From Gammaproteobacteria bacterium (GTDB lineage Bacteria; Pseudomonadota; Gammaproteobacteria; Enterobacterales; GCA-2746155), in NCBI GenBank assembly GCA_002746155.1, contig NVWF01000002.1, forward strand, positions 132 through 41,371: a DNA stretch of 41,240 nt, in the 5' to 3' direction. This document shows positions 14,901 through 24,381 of the stretch, piece after piece. The stretch's first letter is position 1, and each line of letters starts with the position of its first letter. The notes beneath the pieces are model-generated. The model saw only the letters and a list, made by a program, of their open reading frames with translations, was not told the origin of the DNA and searched no databases. Both the position numbers and the translations under genes were made by a program.

Positions 14901-17853
14901 GCTGCCGTTCTCCTTTCGGATCAATAAAATGTGGAGATACGATCTCTACCTCTAAGGTATTTCCCTGTAAAGGATTACAGGCGTAAACAATTTCTCCAAG
15001 GCGATTATGGCCATTTTTTATAAATCCAAGCCCTACAAAATGCTTAAGTGATGGGGAGAATGTCACCGAAGTCATCCAGCCTTCATCATTAGCTGTTTTG
15101 ACGTCTTTACCTAATGCTACAAAATGAGCACCTGAATCAAGTGTTTTAGTCCGATTAACAGGAATAAATCCAACCAGACGTAATGCATCATCACTATTTA
15201 AACTAATACGTTCAGATAAAACATTGCCAATACTGTCTTTTTTCTTAGACACCATTCGGCCTAATCCAAGATTAAGTGCAGTGGTTTGGCCTGTTAATTC
15301 ATTACCAGCAGCGTGGCCTTTTTCGATACGCATAACACCTAAAGCTTCAGTACCGTAGCTTACGACATCGAACTCTTTACCCGCTTGTATTAGAGCCTCC
15401 ATCAAACTGTTGCCATATCGAGTAGCGACAGCTAACTCGTAGGCTAGTTCGCCTGAGAATGAAATTCGAAACAATCGTGCTGGTGTACCATTGGCAATAG
15501 TAATTTCACCACAGGCCATAAATGGAAAGGATTCGTTACTAATGTCAAATTCTGGGTCGATTATGTTTTGTAAAAGTTTGCGCGCATTAGGTCCGGCGAT
15601 GGCATATTGCGCAAACTGTTCAGTTGCTGACATTAAATGCACATCTAGGTTCGGCCAGAGGCATTGTCGGCAAAATTCCATATGCCTAAATACACCCACA
15701 GCATTGGCAGTAGTGGTGGTCATCAGGTAGTGATCCTTTGAAAGACGGGCAGTGGTACCATCGTCCATTACCATGCCATCTTCTCGCAACATCAAGCCAT
15801 ATCGAACCCTGTTTACTTTTAATGTGGAAAAAGTATTACAGTAAATACGATTTAAAAACTCACCGGCATCACGTCCTTGAATATCGATTTTGCCTAGTGT
15901 ACTGACGTCACAGATACCCACCGAGTTTCTTGTTTGAGTCACTTCACGGTCGACGCTTTGACGCCAAGAGGTTTCACCAGCCTGAGGGAACCACTGTGCA
16001 CGTAACCAAGCGCCTGTTTCGACAAAAACAGCGCCCTTGTTTTCTGCCCATTGGTGACTGGGAGTAAGGCGGGTCGGCCTAAAGGTTTTACCCCTCGCAC
16101 GACCAGCATAAACAGCTAGGGAAACGGGTGTGTAGGGAGGCCTGAACATGGTGGTGCCAATTTCAGGGATTGTTTTACCCATCTTGTCTGCCATCACCGC
16201 CATGGCAGTGATATTACAAGTTTTTCCCTGATCCGTAGCCATGCCAAGTGTGGTATAACGCTTAACATGTTCAACCGAGGTAAAGCCTTCCTGCTGAGCT
16301 AGTCGGATATCTTTAGTGGTGACATCATTTTGAAGATCTAACCAACTTCGTCCAGCTGCGTGTTTTACAAACCAGAAAGCTGAATTTTTGGTTGATTCTT
16401 CATCGGATTTCGCACAATTTTCAATACTAGCTGTATGACCAAGTTCGGCAGAAATTGATTTCGCAGCAGCATATCCACTTTGAAGTGCAGAAGATAGATT
16501 AAGTTCACCCTTTGCAGCCCCTGTAACAACCATACCATAGGGTAATTTTTCAGAGGGAACAAAGGCCAATAAATCTTCACGCCATACAGGTCTGTGATGA
16601 TGATGGCAGCTTAAATGCACGTTCGGATTCCAACCACCTGAAATACCCAGACAATCTGTTTTATAGTGTTTGCCATTAGAAAGAGTAATTGATTTTAGGC
16701 CATGCCGACCTTTTGTATTGATCACCTGAACACCCATTTCAATGGCTGCACCGGGTATATCTATCACAGGATCAATTGAACGTGTATCTACCACAGTTTG
16801 GATGTTAACTCCCTTAGCGATCAGATCAGAAGCAGTGCGCCAGCCATCATCATTATTGGTGAAGATACTGATATTCTTACCTGTAGCCACATCCCATCGA
16901 TTAGCATAACTTCTAACTGCACCGGCTAACATAATTCCAGGTCGGTCATTGTTGGGGAAAGCAATTGATCTCTCCGTAGAGCCTGCGCTCAAAATGGCTC
17001 GTTTTGAATAAATACGCCATAGAATTTGTCTAGGTTTGTTACTAGCAGTAGCTAGATGATCAGTCTTACGTTCAAGAGCACTATAAATACCATGATCATA
17101 AACGCCAAGTATTGTCGTTCTGTTAAGTAGCCGTACATTGGGCATAGCGCCTAATTTAGATAAGGTCTCTCTTGCCCACTGAACTCCACTTAGGCCCGAT
17201 ACAGAATAGGTTTCGCTATTTAAGCGACCACCCATCTCAAAATCTTCCTCAGCAAGGATAATCCTACTTCCGGCTTGAGCCCCAGCCAGAGCAGCGGCTA
17301 ATCCACTTGGTCCTGCACCAATAATCAATATTTCACAATGTAAAAAACCTTTATCATATTGATCAGGATCCTCTTGACCAGATAGCTCACCCAATCCTGC
17401 AGATGAGCGAATAATTGGCTCATAAACTTTTTCCCAGAATGCTTTGGGCCACATAAAGGTTTTGTAGTAAAATCCAGCCGTTAGAAAAGATGAAAATAAG
17501 TCATTAACAGCCATTAAATCGTATTTCAATGAACCACGATGGTTCTGGCTTGTTGCTTCCAGTCCGTCAAAAAGTTCAGTGACAGTTGCTCTTGCATTCG
17601 GTTCTTGATAGGCATTTTTTCTAAGATGCATCAAAGCATTTGGTTCTTCAGATCCTGAGGTAAAAATGCCCCTAGGTCTATGATATTTAAAGGAACGTGC
17701 AACGAATTTTTGCCCATTTGCGAGCAGTGCTGAGGCGAGGGTATCACCTAAATATCCCTCAAAGGTTTTACCATTAAAATTAAAAACACAGGTTTTATCA
17801 CGTTGAATAAGATGACTCTTGTTTCTGTTGTCTATTCGAAACCCTTGATTCAT
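14893..17853 (-). CDS. soxA: Sarcosine oxidase alpha subunit
   Basis: 986 residues, typical length. The N-terminus has the ferredoxin-like plug (F-N-F-N-G-K-T-F-E-G-Y-L-G-D-T) with A-R-S-F-K-Y-H-R-P-R-G. The nucleotide-binding motif I-I-G-A-G-P-S-G-L-A-A-A-L lies near 177, and the second half is a GcvT-like aminomethyltransferase domain ending in the usual THF pocket region. In characterised enzymes alpha binds NAD+ and THF and receives the methylene group, making 5,10-methylene-THF when THF is present. Start overlaps the soxD stop (TAATG). Confidence 0.93.
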   Translation of the reverse strand: MNQGFRIDNRNKSHLIQRDKTCVFNFNGKTFEGYLGDTLASALLANGQKFVARSFKYHRPRGIFTSGSEEPNALMHLRKNAYQEPNARATVTELFDGLEATSQNHRGSLKYDLMAVNDLFSSFLTAGFYYKTFMWPKAFWEKVYEPIIRSSAGLGELSGQEDPDQYDKGFLHCEILIIGAGPSGLAAALAGAQAGSRIILAEEDFEMGGRLNSETYSVSGLSGVQWARETLSKLGAMPNVRLLNRTTILGVYDHGIYSALERKTDHLATASNKPRQILWRIYSKRAILSAGSTERSIAFPNNDRPGIMLAGAVRSYANRWDVATGKNISIFTNNDDGWRTASDLIAKGVNIQTVVDTRSIDPVIDIPGAAIEMGVQVINTKGRHGLKSITLSNGKHYKTDCLGISGGWNPNVHLSCHHHHRPVWREDLLAFVPSEKLPYGMVVTGAAKGELNLSSALQSGYAAAKSISAELGHTASIENCAKSDEESTKNSAFWFVKHAAGRSWLDLQNDVTTKDIRLAQQEGFTSVEHVKRYTTLGMATDQGKTCNITAMAVMADKMGKTIPEIGTTMFRPPYTPVSLAVYAGRARGKTFRPTRLTPSHQWAENKGAVFVETGAWLRAQWFPQAGETSWRQSVDREVTQTRNSVGICDVSTLGKIDIQGRDAGEFLNRIYCNTFSTLKVNRVRYGLMLREDGMVMDDGTTARLSKDHYLMTTTTANAVGVFRHMEFCRQCLWPNLDVHLMSATEQFAQYAIAGPNARKLLQNIIDPEFDISNESFPFMACGEITIANGTPARLFRISFSGELAYELAVATRYGNSLMEALIQAGKEFDVVSYGTEALGVMRIEKGHAAGNELTGQTTALNLGLGRMVSKKKDSIGNVLSERISLNSDDALRLVGFIPVNRTKTLDSGAHFVALGKDVKTANDEGWMTSVTFSPSLKHFVGLGFIKNGHNRLGEIVYACNPLQGNTLEVEIVSPHFIDPKGERQRV

Positions 17854-18167
17854 TATTTATCCAACTCAGTTAGCTTTAATGCAACGTCTTTCGCTAGCTC
17901 AACTTGACTTATCTGGTGGGTAGTTGTGTTACGCGTAACTATCAGCCAAGAACGATCGCCTTGTTCGTGAAACCATAATTCGCGGTGTTCACCTGCATGA
18001 TTGTTTCGTAGATATAAATAGTCATGATACTCCTGAATGGCTGTCTGTGACTGTTGCTCATTGGCATCTTCGCCTTTCCAATGGGGCCTATTGATTAGTG
18101 AAGCGTCACCTAAATAGACAAACTCTGATGCGTCGCGGGGACCTAGAAGTGGGTGATTAATCATCAT
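17853..18167 (-). CDS. soxD: Sarcosine oxidase delta subunit lacking the usual zinc cysteines
   Basis: 104 residues, between soxB and soxA (2-base gap and 1-base overlap). G-P-R-D-A-S-E-F-V-Y-L-G-D-A and H-R-E-L-W-F-H mark it as SoxD. Typical members bind zinc with a C-P-x-C-G pair at the start plus His and Cys later. Here the start is H5-P-L-L8-G, and the later G-C-R is G-D71-R; only His67 remains. The zinc site is therefore probably absent or altered. The fold otherwise seems intact, so it is likely still a structural subunit. Confidence 0.85.
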   Translation of the reverse strand: MMINHPLLGPRDASEFVYLGDASLINRPHWKGEDANEQQSQTAIQEYHDYLYLRNNHAGEHRELWFHEQGDRSWLIVTRNTTTHQISQVELAKDVALKLTELDK

Positions 18168-18169
18168 GA

Positions 18170-19420
18170 TTAATGTAAATTGGGTTGAGCACCCACTCCT
18201 TTTTCATCAATTATTGCTCCTCTTGAGAAGCGGTCAAGTCTGAAATCTTTAGCTTTTGGGTGTGGCTCATCCGTTGCTAATAAATGGGCATAGCAGAGGC
18301 CACTGGCTGGTGTTGCTTTAAATCCGCCATAACACCAGCCGCCATTGAAATATAAGCCTTTGATGTGGGTGCGATCAATAAAGGGCGAACCATCCATTGA
18401 CATATCAACAACTCCCCCCCAATTACGTAGCAACTTTGCACGACCAATGGCGGGCATTATCGCCATACCGCCTTCACAGACATCCTCAACCACTGGCAGA
18501 CCTCCTCGTTGAGCGTAACTGTTATAACCATCAATATCACCACCAAAAACTAGACCACCCTTATCCGATTGTGAGACATAGAAGTGGCCTGCACCGAAAG
18601 TGATAACACCGGATATAAAGGGTTTTAAACCCTCAGTGACGAATGCTTGAAGTACATGGCTTTCGATGGGTAAGTTGATGCCAGCCAAAGACATGACTCG
18701 ACTGGATGAACCAGCGACACAGACTGCAATTTTATTTGCTGTAATTTGCCCTTTACTCGTATTAACACCCGTGCAGTTGCCGTTAGTGATCTGGAAACCG
18801 GTCACTTCACAATTTTGGATAATATCCACACCACGACTATCGGCACTTCTGGCATAACCCCAGGCCACTGCATCATGTCTAACCGTTCCTCCTCGAGGTT
18901 GCAATAAGCCCCCCTTGATAGGAAATCTTGCATTATCAAAATCAAGATATGGATAGAGTTTGCGCACAGCATCCTGATCGATTAGCTCTGCTCCAGCACC
19001 GGACATGATCATGGCATTGCCACGTCGAACATAGGCATCTCGCTGAGGGTCGCTGTGAAATAAATTTAAGATACCACGCTGAGATACCATGGTATTGAAA
19101 TTGAGTTCCTGCTCTTGGTTTTCCCAGAGTTTCATGGAGTATTCATAGAAGGGTTGGTTTTCTGGTAGCTGATAATTTGAACGTATGATGGTTGTATTGC
19201 GTCCAACATTACCACCGCCTATCCAACCTTTCTCCAGAACAGCAATATTATGCATGCCATACTTACTCGCTAGATAATGTGCGGTGGCTAATCCATGTCC
19301 ACCACCACCGACTATTATGATGTCATAATGTTTTTTTGGTTGAGGACTACGCCACACAGGTTTCCAACCCTTGTGTCCAGTTAAAGACTCTTTAATAACT
19401 TTTAAAGCTGAATAACGCAT
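18170..19420 (-). CDS. soxB: Sarcosine oxidase beta subunit
   Basis: 416 residues, usual length. FAD motif V-G-G-G-G-H-G-L-A-T at 37-46. His182, in G-G-T-V-R-H-D-A-V-A-W-G-Y-A-R, is the residue that carries the covalent FMN in heterotetrameric enzymes. This subunit oxidises sarcosine to the imine and passes electrons to FMN and then O2, making H2O2. It is the first gene of soxB-soxD-soxA-soxG-oxidoreductase, divergent from fhs over 240 bases. No strong ribosome binding site is visible before this ATG. Confidence 0.95.
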   Translation of the reverse strand: MRYSALKVIKESLTGHKGWKPVWRSPQPKKHYDIIIVGGGGHGLATAHYLASKYGMHNIAVLEKGWIGGGNVGRNTTIIRSNYQLPENQPFYEYSMKLWENQEQELNFNTMVSQRGILNLFHSDPQRDAYVRRGNAMIMSGAGAELIDQDAVRKLYPYLDFDNARFPIKGGLLQPRGGTVRHDAVAWGYARSADSRGVDIIQNCEVTGFQITNGNCTGVNTSKGQITANKIAVCVAGSSSRVMSLAGINLPIESHVLQAFVTEGLKPFISGVITFGAGHFYVSQSDKGGLVFGGDIDGYNSYAQRGGLPVVEDVCEGGMAIMPAIGRAKLLRNWGGVVDMSMDGSPFIDRTHIKGLYFNGGWCYGGFKATPASGLCYAHLLATDEPHPKAKDFRLDRFSRGAIIDEKGVGAQPNLH

Positions 19421-19492
19421 AGTTTCATGTCGGTTTGAGTTTAATCATATATTGTACTGACTATGATCTCAGAAAAGATATTAGTAGGTCTT

Positions 19493-19501
19493 TGTTATAA
19501 T
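19493..19501 (+). promoter_or_regulatory. Extended -10 promoter element upstream of fhs
   Basis: TG-T-TATAAT (19493-19501) is a perfect extended -10 box. No matching -35 is seen, which extended -10 promoters do not strictly need. It would give an untranslated leader of about 150 bases before fhs. The remaining part of the 240-base soxB/fhs gap shows no gene and no riboswitch I recognise. Confidence 0.45.
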
Positions 19502-19660
19502 AGACTTTATATGTTCTAAGAACGACATCACAGGTGGGTAAAATAAATCTATCGTTAGTACTAGAAATTGGCGTCTTCAAGACTGTGTAGGTCGTTTATT
19601 CTCAACTTGATTGTTTTTTTTGAGTTAGTATTACGGTAATAATTTTCTAGGAAAACTCTA

Positions 19661-21349
19661 ATGACTAATAAACAAAAAAAGTACCTATCTGATATTGAAA
19701 TTGCCCGTGAAGCAAATATGCTGCCGATTCAAAATATGGCTGACAAATTAGGCATCCCAGAAGAACATATTATAACCTATGGTAAACATCGTGCAAAAAT
19801 TAGCCGTGCTTATCTTGAATCAGATCGTAAAACTAACAATGGAAAATTAATTTTAGTTGCCGGTATCACACCTACAAAAGCGGGTGAAGGTAAGACCACA
19901 ACATCTGTTGGCTTAGGTGATGGTCTTAATAAGATTGGCAAGAATGTCGCAATTTGTCTAAGGGAACCCTCTCTTGGTCCCTGTTTTGGAATGAAGGGTG
20001 GAGCAGCGGGGGGCGGTCAATCGCAGGTGGTTCCAATGGAAGAAATCAATCTTCATTTTAATGGAGATTTTCACGCCATTGGTGCCGCTCATAATCTGCT
20101 GTCAGCTATGATCGATAATCATATCTATTGGGGTAATGAATTGAACATCGATATTCGTAAAATATCCTGGGGCAGAGTGATGGATATGAATGATCGTGCC
20201 CTAAGAGAAACCACTGCCGCTCTTGGTGGTGTTTTTAATGGCTTTCCAAGAAGTGATCATTTTGATATCACGGTTGCTTCTGAAGTAATGGCTATATTTT
20301 GTCTAGCCAATGATCTTAAAGATTTACAGGAAAGGCTCGGTGAAATTGTTGTTGCAGAATCATTAGATGGCAAAGATATATACGCAAGAGACCTAAAAGC
20401 TGTTGGAGCAATGACAGCATTATTAAAAGATGCCATTCAACCGAACCTCGTACAGACGATGGAAGGAACCCCTTGTTTAATCCATGGAGGACCATTTGCA
20501 AATATTGCACACGGTTGTAATTCTGTTATTGCGACTAGAACGGCGCTTGAACATGCCGATTATGTTGTGACAGAAGCAGGTTTTGGAGCTGATCTTGGTG
20601 CTGAAAAATTTTTTGATATCAAGATGCGACAATCAGGATTGAAGCCTGATATGGCAATCATTGTTGCTACAATCCGCGCTCTAAAAATGCATGGTGGTGT
20701 TGAAGATAATTCTTTATCGTTAGAAAATGTCGAAGCTGTGGAACTAGGTTTTGCCAATCTTAAACGACATGTAATGAACACAAGAAAATTTGGTGTTCCA
20801 GTCATGGTGGCTATCAATAGTTTTGTTGGTGACACTGAGGCAGAAAGAGCATGTTTAATAAAGCTCTGTGAAAAAGTAGGCATTGAAATTGTAGAGTCTA
20901 ATCATTGGGCAGAAGGAAGTTCAGGTAGTGAAGATCTGGCTAAGGCTGTAATAAAAATGTTAGATGAACAACCCAGCAAATTTGATTTTTTGTATAACTC
21001 CCACATTTCACTATGGAACAAAACCCATACAATCGCACTTGAGTTATACGGTGCCGATGACATAATTGCCGATACCAAAGTAAGGGCAAAATTCGCTAAT
21101 TTTCAGAAAAAATATGGTGATCTGCCAGTTTGTATTGCCAAAACTCCCTTATCATTCAGCACCGATCCTCTATTGAAAGGAGCCCCTTCAGGACATGTAA
21201 TACCCATTATGGATCTACGGCTTTCACACGGAGCACGATTTATAGTTGTTATCTGTGGCAATATCATGACTATGCCAGGACTACCCAGACGGCCGGCCGC
21301 AGAAAATATTTATGTGAATGAGCAGGGTTGCATTGAGGGTTTATTTTAA
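19661..21349 (+). CDS. fhs: Formate-tetrahydrofolate ligase
   Basis: 562 residues, the family's normal size. The ATP site [12 protein letters not shown] lies at 70-81, followed by [20 protein letters not shown] and, near the C-terminus, [11 protein letters not shown]. It interconverts formate, THF and ATP with 10-formyl-THF. In this setting it can release formate with ATP gain when one-carbon units are in excess, or charge formate. Followed after 154 bases by the corrinoid gene; that gap has no gene. Confidence 0.95.
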   Translation: MTNKQKKYLSDIEIAREANMLPIQNMADKLGIPEEHIITYGKHRAKISRAYLESDRKTNNGKLILVAGITPTKAGEGKTTTSVGLGDGLNKIGKNVAICLREPSLGPCFGMKGGAAGGGQSQVVPMEEINLHFNGDFHAIGAAHNLLSAMIDNHIYWGNELNIDIRKISWGRVMDMNDRALRETTAALGGVFNGFPRSDHFDITVASEVMAIFCLANDLKDLQERLGEIVVAESLDGKDIYARDLKAVGAMTALLKDAIQPNLVQTMEGTPCLIHGGPFANIAHGCNSVIATRTALEHADYVVTEAGFGADLGAEKFFDIKMRQSGLKPDMAIIVATIRALKMHGGVEDNSLSLENVEAVELGFANLKRHVMNTRKFGVPVMVAINSFVGDTEAERACLIKLCEKVGIEIVESNHWAEGSSGSEDLAKAVIKMLDEQPSKFDFLYNSHISLWNKTHTIALELYGADDIIADTKVRAKFANFQKKYGDLPVCIAKTPLSFSTDPLLKGAPSGHVIPIMDLRLSHGARFIVVICGNIMTMPGLPRRPAAENIYVNEQGCIEGLF

Positions 21350-21503
21350 ATAATAAGCTTTCCGATGCTATTTCAGCAAAATTTATCAGTCAGCTAGTGA
21401 TTTTGTCGTCAACAGACAAGTCCAAGTCGTTAGTAAGTACAACTGCAAGTCTACTATAGAATAACATTAGCTCGAATATATGTGTTTCCAATGAGGTACC
21501 TTC

Positions 21504-22211
21504 ATGTCCGACGAAAACGCTAATGATGATATTGATCTAAGTGCACTTCCTGATGATGAGCTAGTTGAGCAGATCCAAGATGATCTCTACGATGGACTTC
21601 GCGATGAGGTTATCGAAGGGACTGAAATCCTATTAGAGCGAAAGTGGAAGCCTTCAGATGTACTCACTGAAGCCCTAGTGGGTGGCATGTCAATTGTAGG
21701 TGTGGATTTCCGTGATGGTATTTTATTCGTCCCAGAAGTTCTTTTATCAGCAAATGCAATGAAAGGTGGCATGGCAATTCTTAAACCTTTACTTTCTGAA
21801 TCTGATTCAGTGAGCGCTGGCAAAATGGTCATCGGTACAGTGAAAGGGGACATCCACGATATCGGCAAGAACCTCGTTAAGATGATGATGGAAGGCGGCG
21901 GCTTTGAAGTCATCGATCTTGGCATTAATCAAACGGCAGAAAACTTTTTCGCAGCACTTGAAGAACATAAACCTGATATTTTAGGCATGTCAGCGCTATT
22001 GACAACAACCATGCCATACATGAAGTTTGTTATCGATGAAATGGTGGAAAGAGGGATTCGTGATGACTATATCGTGTTAGTTGGCGGTGCTCCCTTAAAT
22101 CAGGAGTTTGGTGAAGCTGTTGGTGCAGATGCTTATTGCCGTGATGCTGCAACCACAGTCGATACTGCAAAAGAACTACTCGAATTACGTCAGCAAAAAG
22201 TCACAGGTTGA
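21504..22211 (+). CDS. Corrinoid (B12-binding) methyl carrier protein
   Basis: 235 residues. Helical cap domain (about 25-100) then the B12 Rossmann domain with D116-x-H118-x-x-G121 (G-D-I-H-D-I-G-K-N), where His118 should be the lower cobalt ligand, and later S-A-L-L-T-T-T-M and V-G-G-A-P. It is the methyl carrier between MttB and the pterin methyltransferase. An N-terminal extension of roughly 35 residues holds 14 Asp/Glu and one Arg, more acidic than usual. GAGG sits eight bases upstream of the ATG. First gene of a tight run through 27335. Confidence 0.92.
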   Translation: MSDENANDDIDLSALPDDELVEQIQDDLYDGLRDEVIEGTEILLERKWKPSDVLTEALVGGMSIVGVDFRDGILFVPEVLLSANAMKGGMAILKPLLSESDSVSAGKMVIGTVKGDIHDIGKNLVKMMMEGGGFEVIDLGINQTAENFFAALEEHKPDILGMSALLTTTMPYMKFVIDEMVERGIRDDYIVLVGGAPLNQEFGEAVGADAYCRDAATTVDTAKELLELRQQKVTG

Positions 22212-22218
22212 ATATCCA

Positions 22219-22893
22219 ATGAATCAAATCCTACCTATCATTAATATCATTGCTTGTGGTGCTCTAGCTAAAGAGTTATTTGCACTAAAATCTCTTAATC
22301 AATGGCAACAGATAAATATCACTTGCATACCTGCAAAGTACCACAATACTCCGGCTTTAATACCGGATGCTGTGGAGCATAAAATCATTGACATTAAAAC
22401 AGAAAATGACGGTCAAATATTTGTGGCCTATGGTGATTGTGGTACAGGAGGATTGTTAGATAGCCTACTGGAAAAGCATGATGTTAAACGCTTGCCAGGT
22501 GCACACTGTTATCAGTTTTTTGCAGGGCAAGAAGCATTTGAAGATCTCCAGGAAGACGAATTAGGCACCTACTATCTAACGGATTTTCTCGCTAGTCACT
22601 TTGATAACTTTGTCTGGAAGGCACTGGGCCTTGATAGACATCCTGAGCTACTAGACATGTATTTTTCCAATTATAAAAAGCTCATCTATTTAGCACAAAC
22701 CCACGATGATAAAATCACCGATCTTGCAAGAGAAGGTGCAAAACGCTTAAATTTAAAATTTGAACGCATCTATACAGGATATGGTGATCTGGACTCTAAG
22801 ATAAGCGAAATTCGAATGCAAGAAATACCATCCGTACAAATTCCATCTAGTCACCAAAACCCTTCACTGGATAATGAGCAGACTTATCAATAA
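22219..22893 (+). CDS. DUF1638 protein of corrinoid methyltransferase clusters
   Basis: 224 residues from the ATG at 22219, seven bases after the corrinoid gene; an upstream frame extends into that gene but is not needed. Features are I-I-A-C-G-A-L-A-K-E-L (start), A-Y-G-D-C-G-T-G-G and P-G-A-H-C-Y-Q-F-F-A-G. DUF1638 proteins recur beside MttB-type methyltransferases and corrinoid proteins, but I know no proven function. Cys and His in conserved-looking spots allow a metal or cobalamin-handling role; that is guesswork. Confidence 0.82.
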   Translation: MNQILPIINIIACGALAKELFALKSLNQWQQINITCIPAKYHNTPALIPDAVEHKIIDIKTENDGQIFVAYGDCGTGGLLDSLLEKHDVKRLPGAHCYQFFAGQEAFEDLQEDELGTYYLTDFLASHFDNFVWKALGLDRHPELLDMYFSNYKKLIYLAQTHDDKITDLAREGAKRLNLKFERIYTGYGDLDSKISEIRMQEIPSVQIPSSHQNPSLDNEQTYQ

Positions 22894-23372
22894 TGTACTC
22901 ATTACGCCGAGTCATGGTCAGCAATGCTAAAGCAGCATCCAATTTATACCATGCTTTAGAAGCCATACTTGTATTTCTAAACCCTGTTTGGAAATTTGTC
23001 GGTCTAGAGAGAATTGACAAGGCCTTTTCTTTTATTGAGAGAAATATCAAAGGATTATTATTTGATTGTCAAATGTGTGGCTATTGTGTGCTAGACAAAA
23101 CGGGCATGTCTTGTCCAATGAACTGTCCCAAGCAAATTAGGAATGGTCCCTGTGGCGGAGTTCGTGACGATGGCAACTGCGAAGTAAAACCTGAGATGCG
23201 CTGTGTCTGGTTGGAAGCCTGGAGAGGAGCAAAAAAATTAGATCCCAATACAACAGTTGTTCCAGATTTGGAAATTCTTTCACCGGTTGATCAACTCAGA
23301 AAAGGGCACTCATCCTGGTTGATTAAAGTGCAAGAAATACAATCATCAAAGGTTAGCGTAAGCCATGATTGA
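22893..23372 (+). CDS. MTHFR C-terminal Cys-rich protein (MetV-like)
   Basis: 159 residues. Eight cysteines fall within 46 residues (59, 62, 65, 74, 78, 87, 96, 104), in C-Q-M-C-G-Y-C-V-L-D-K-T-G-M-S-C-P-M-N-C-P (steps) and N-G-P-C-G-G-V-R. This is the 'MTHFR C-terminal' domain, here a separate gene as in clusters with MetV/MetF. In MetVF-type enzymes MetV holds iron-sulfur and passes electrons to the FAD of MetF. The gene starts inside the previous stop (TAATG) and overlaps metF by eight bases, so the three are coupled. Confidence 0.88.
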   Translation: MYSLRRVMVSNAKAASNLYHALEAILVFLNPVWKFVGLERIDKAFSFIERNIKGLLFDCQMCGYCVLDKTGMSCPMNCPKQIRNGPCGGVRDDGNCEVKPEMRCVWLEAWRGAKKLDPNTTVVPDLEILSPVDQLRKGHSSWLIKVQEIQSSKVSVSHD

Positions 23373-24369
23373 AGAAAAAAAATCATCGCCTAAGAGTCTT
23401 TTACCAGGTGATAAGCGCCCGATCCCAGCTGGTCATTCTACCGGTGGTCGATTAGAAGCTGTTTTACGCTCTGGTGGGTTCGCAGTCACTGCTGAAATGG
23501 CTCCTCCAGATTCAGCCGATCCTCAAGATGTCTATGACCGAGCTGCAATGTTTGATGGGGTTGTGGACGCCATTAATGCAACCGATGGCTCTGGTGCTAA
23601 CTGCCATATGTCCAGTATGGGCGTTTGCTCATTACTGACTCGTAAAGGTTATGCCATGGTGATGCAGATATCCTGTCGAGATAGAAACCGAATTGCCATA
23701 CAAGGTGATGTGCTGGGCGCATCTTCAATGAATGTAGCCAACATCCTCTGTCTTAGTGGGGATGGCATCAAAACAGGGGATCATCCAGAAGCCAAAGCAG
23801 TATTTGATTTGGATTCCATGACACTCTTAAAAGTCATCAGGAGGATGCGCGATAAGAGCCAATTTATGAGTGGCAGAAAAATCACAAAAGCACCTGATGT
23901 TTTTATAGGGGCTGCGGCAAATCCCTTTGCAGAGCCTTTAGACTACAGACCTCATCGCCTAGCTAAGAAAGTGGTGGCTGGAGCGCAATTTGTTCAAACA
24001 CAGTACTGTTTTGATATGCCTATTTTTAAAGATTATATGAAACGTGTTGTGGATTTGGGTTTGGCTGAAAAAGTCTTCGTTCTCGCTGGTGTTGGTACCA
24101 TGGTATCTGCGGCTTCTGCTACTTGGATTAGACATAATATACCAGGCATAAATATACCCAATCACATTATTAAGCGTCTCAAAGATTCAAAGAATCCTAA
24201 ACATGAAGGTCAGGAAATTTGCATAGAGATTATGCAACAGCTCAAAGAGATTGAAGGTGTTTCTGGTATACATCTAATGGCCTATCGACAAGAATCAACA
24301 GTAAAAGATATGGTATTAAAATCGGGTATTTTAGATGGCCGAAAACCTTGGCGACCTTCATACAACTAA
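23365..24369 (+). CDS. metF: 5,10-Methylenetetrahydrofolate reductase
   Basis: 334 residues. TIM-barrel FAD protein: F-A-V-T-A-E-M-A-P-P near 36-45 carries the catalytic Glu, then C-L-S-G-D-G, and F-V-Q-T-Q-Y-C-F-D in the substrate region. Eight bases overlap with the Cys-rich gene. In a demethylation pathway it would run oxidatively, methyl-THF to methylene-THF, which needs a good electron acceptor; the MetV-like partner may supply the route. The first ~25 residues are a low-complexity lead (E-E-K-K-S-S-P-K-S) absent from E. coli MetF. Confidence 0.92.
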   Translation: MIEEKKSSPKSLLPGDKRPIPAGHSTGGRLEAVLRSGGFAVTAEMAPPDSADPQDVYDRAAMFDGVVDAINATDGSGANCHMSSMGVCSLLTRKGYAMVMQISCRDRNRIAIQGDVLGASSMNVANILCLSGDGIKTGDHPEAKAVFDLDSMTLLKVIRRMRDKSQFMSGRKITKAPDVFIGAAANPFAEPLDYRPHRLAKKVVAGAQFVQTQYCFDMPIFKDYMKRVVDLGLAEKVFVLAGVGTMVSAASATWIRHNIPGINIPNHIIKRLKDSKNPKHEGQEICIEIMQQLKEIEGVSGIHLMAYRQESTVKDMVLKSGILDGRKPWRPSYN

Positions 24370-24381
24370 AGGTAAATAAAT

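Noticed and set aside
19510-19660. Possible riboswitch in the fhs leader (glycine, cobalamin or THF)
   Set aside because: The leader shows no conserved cores of these classes, only weak short stems.
22108-22218. Upstream extension of the DUF1638 frame
   Set aside because: It overlaps the corrinoid coding sequence; the ATG at 22219 fits the family start and operon spacing better.
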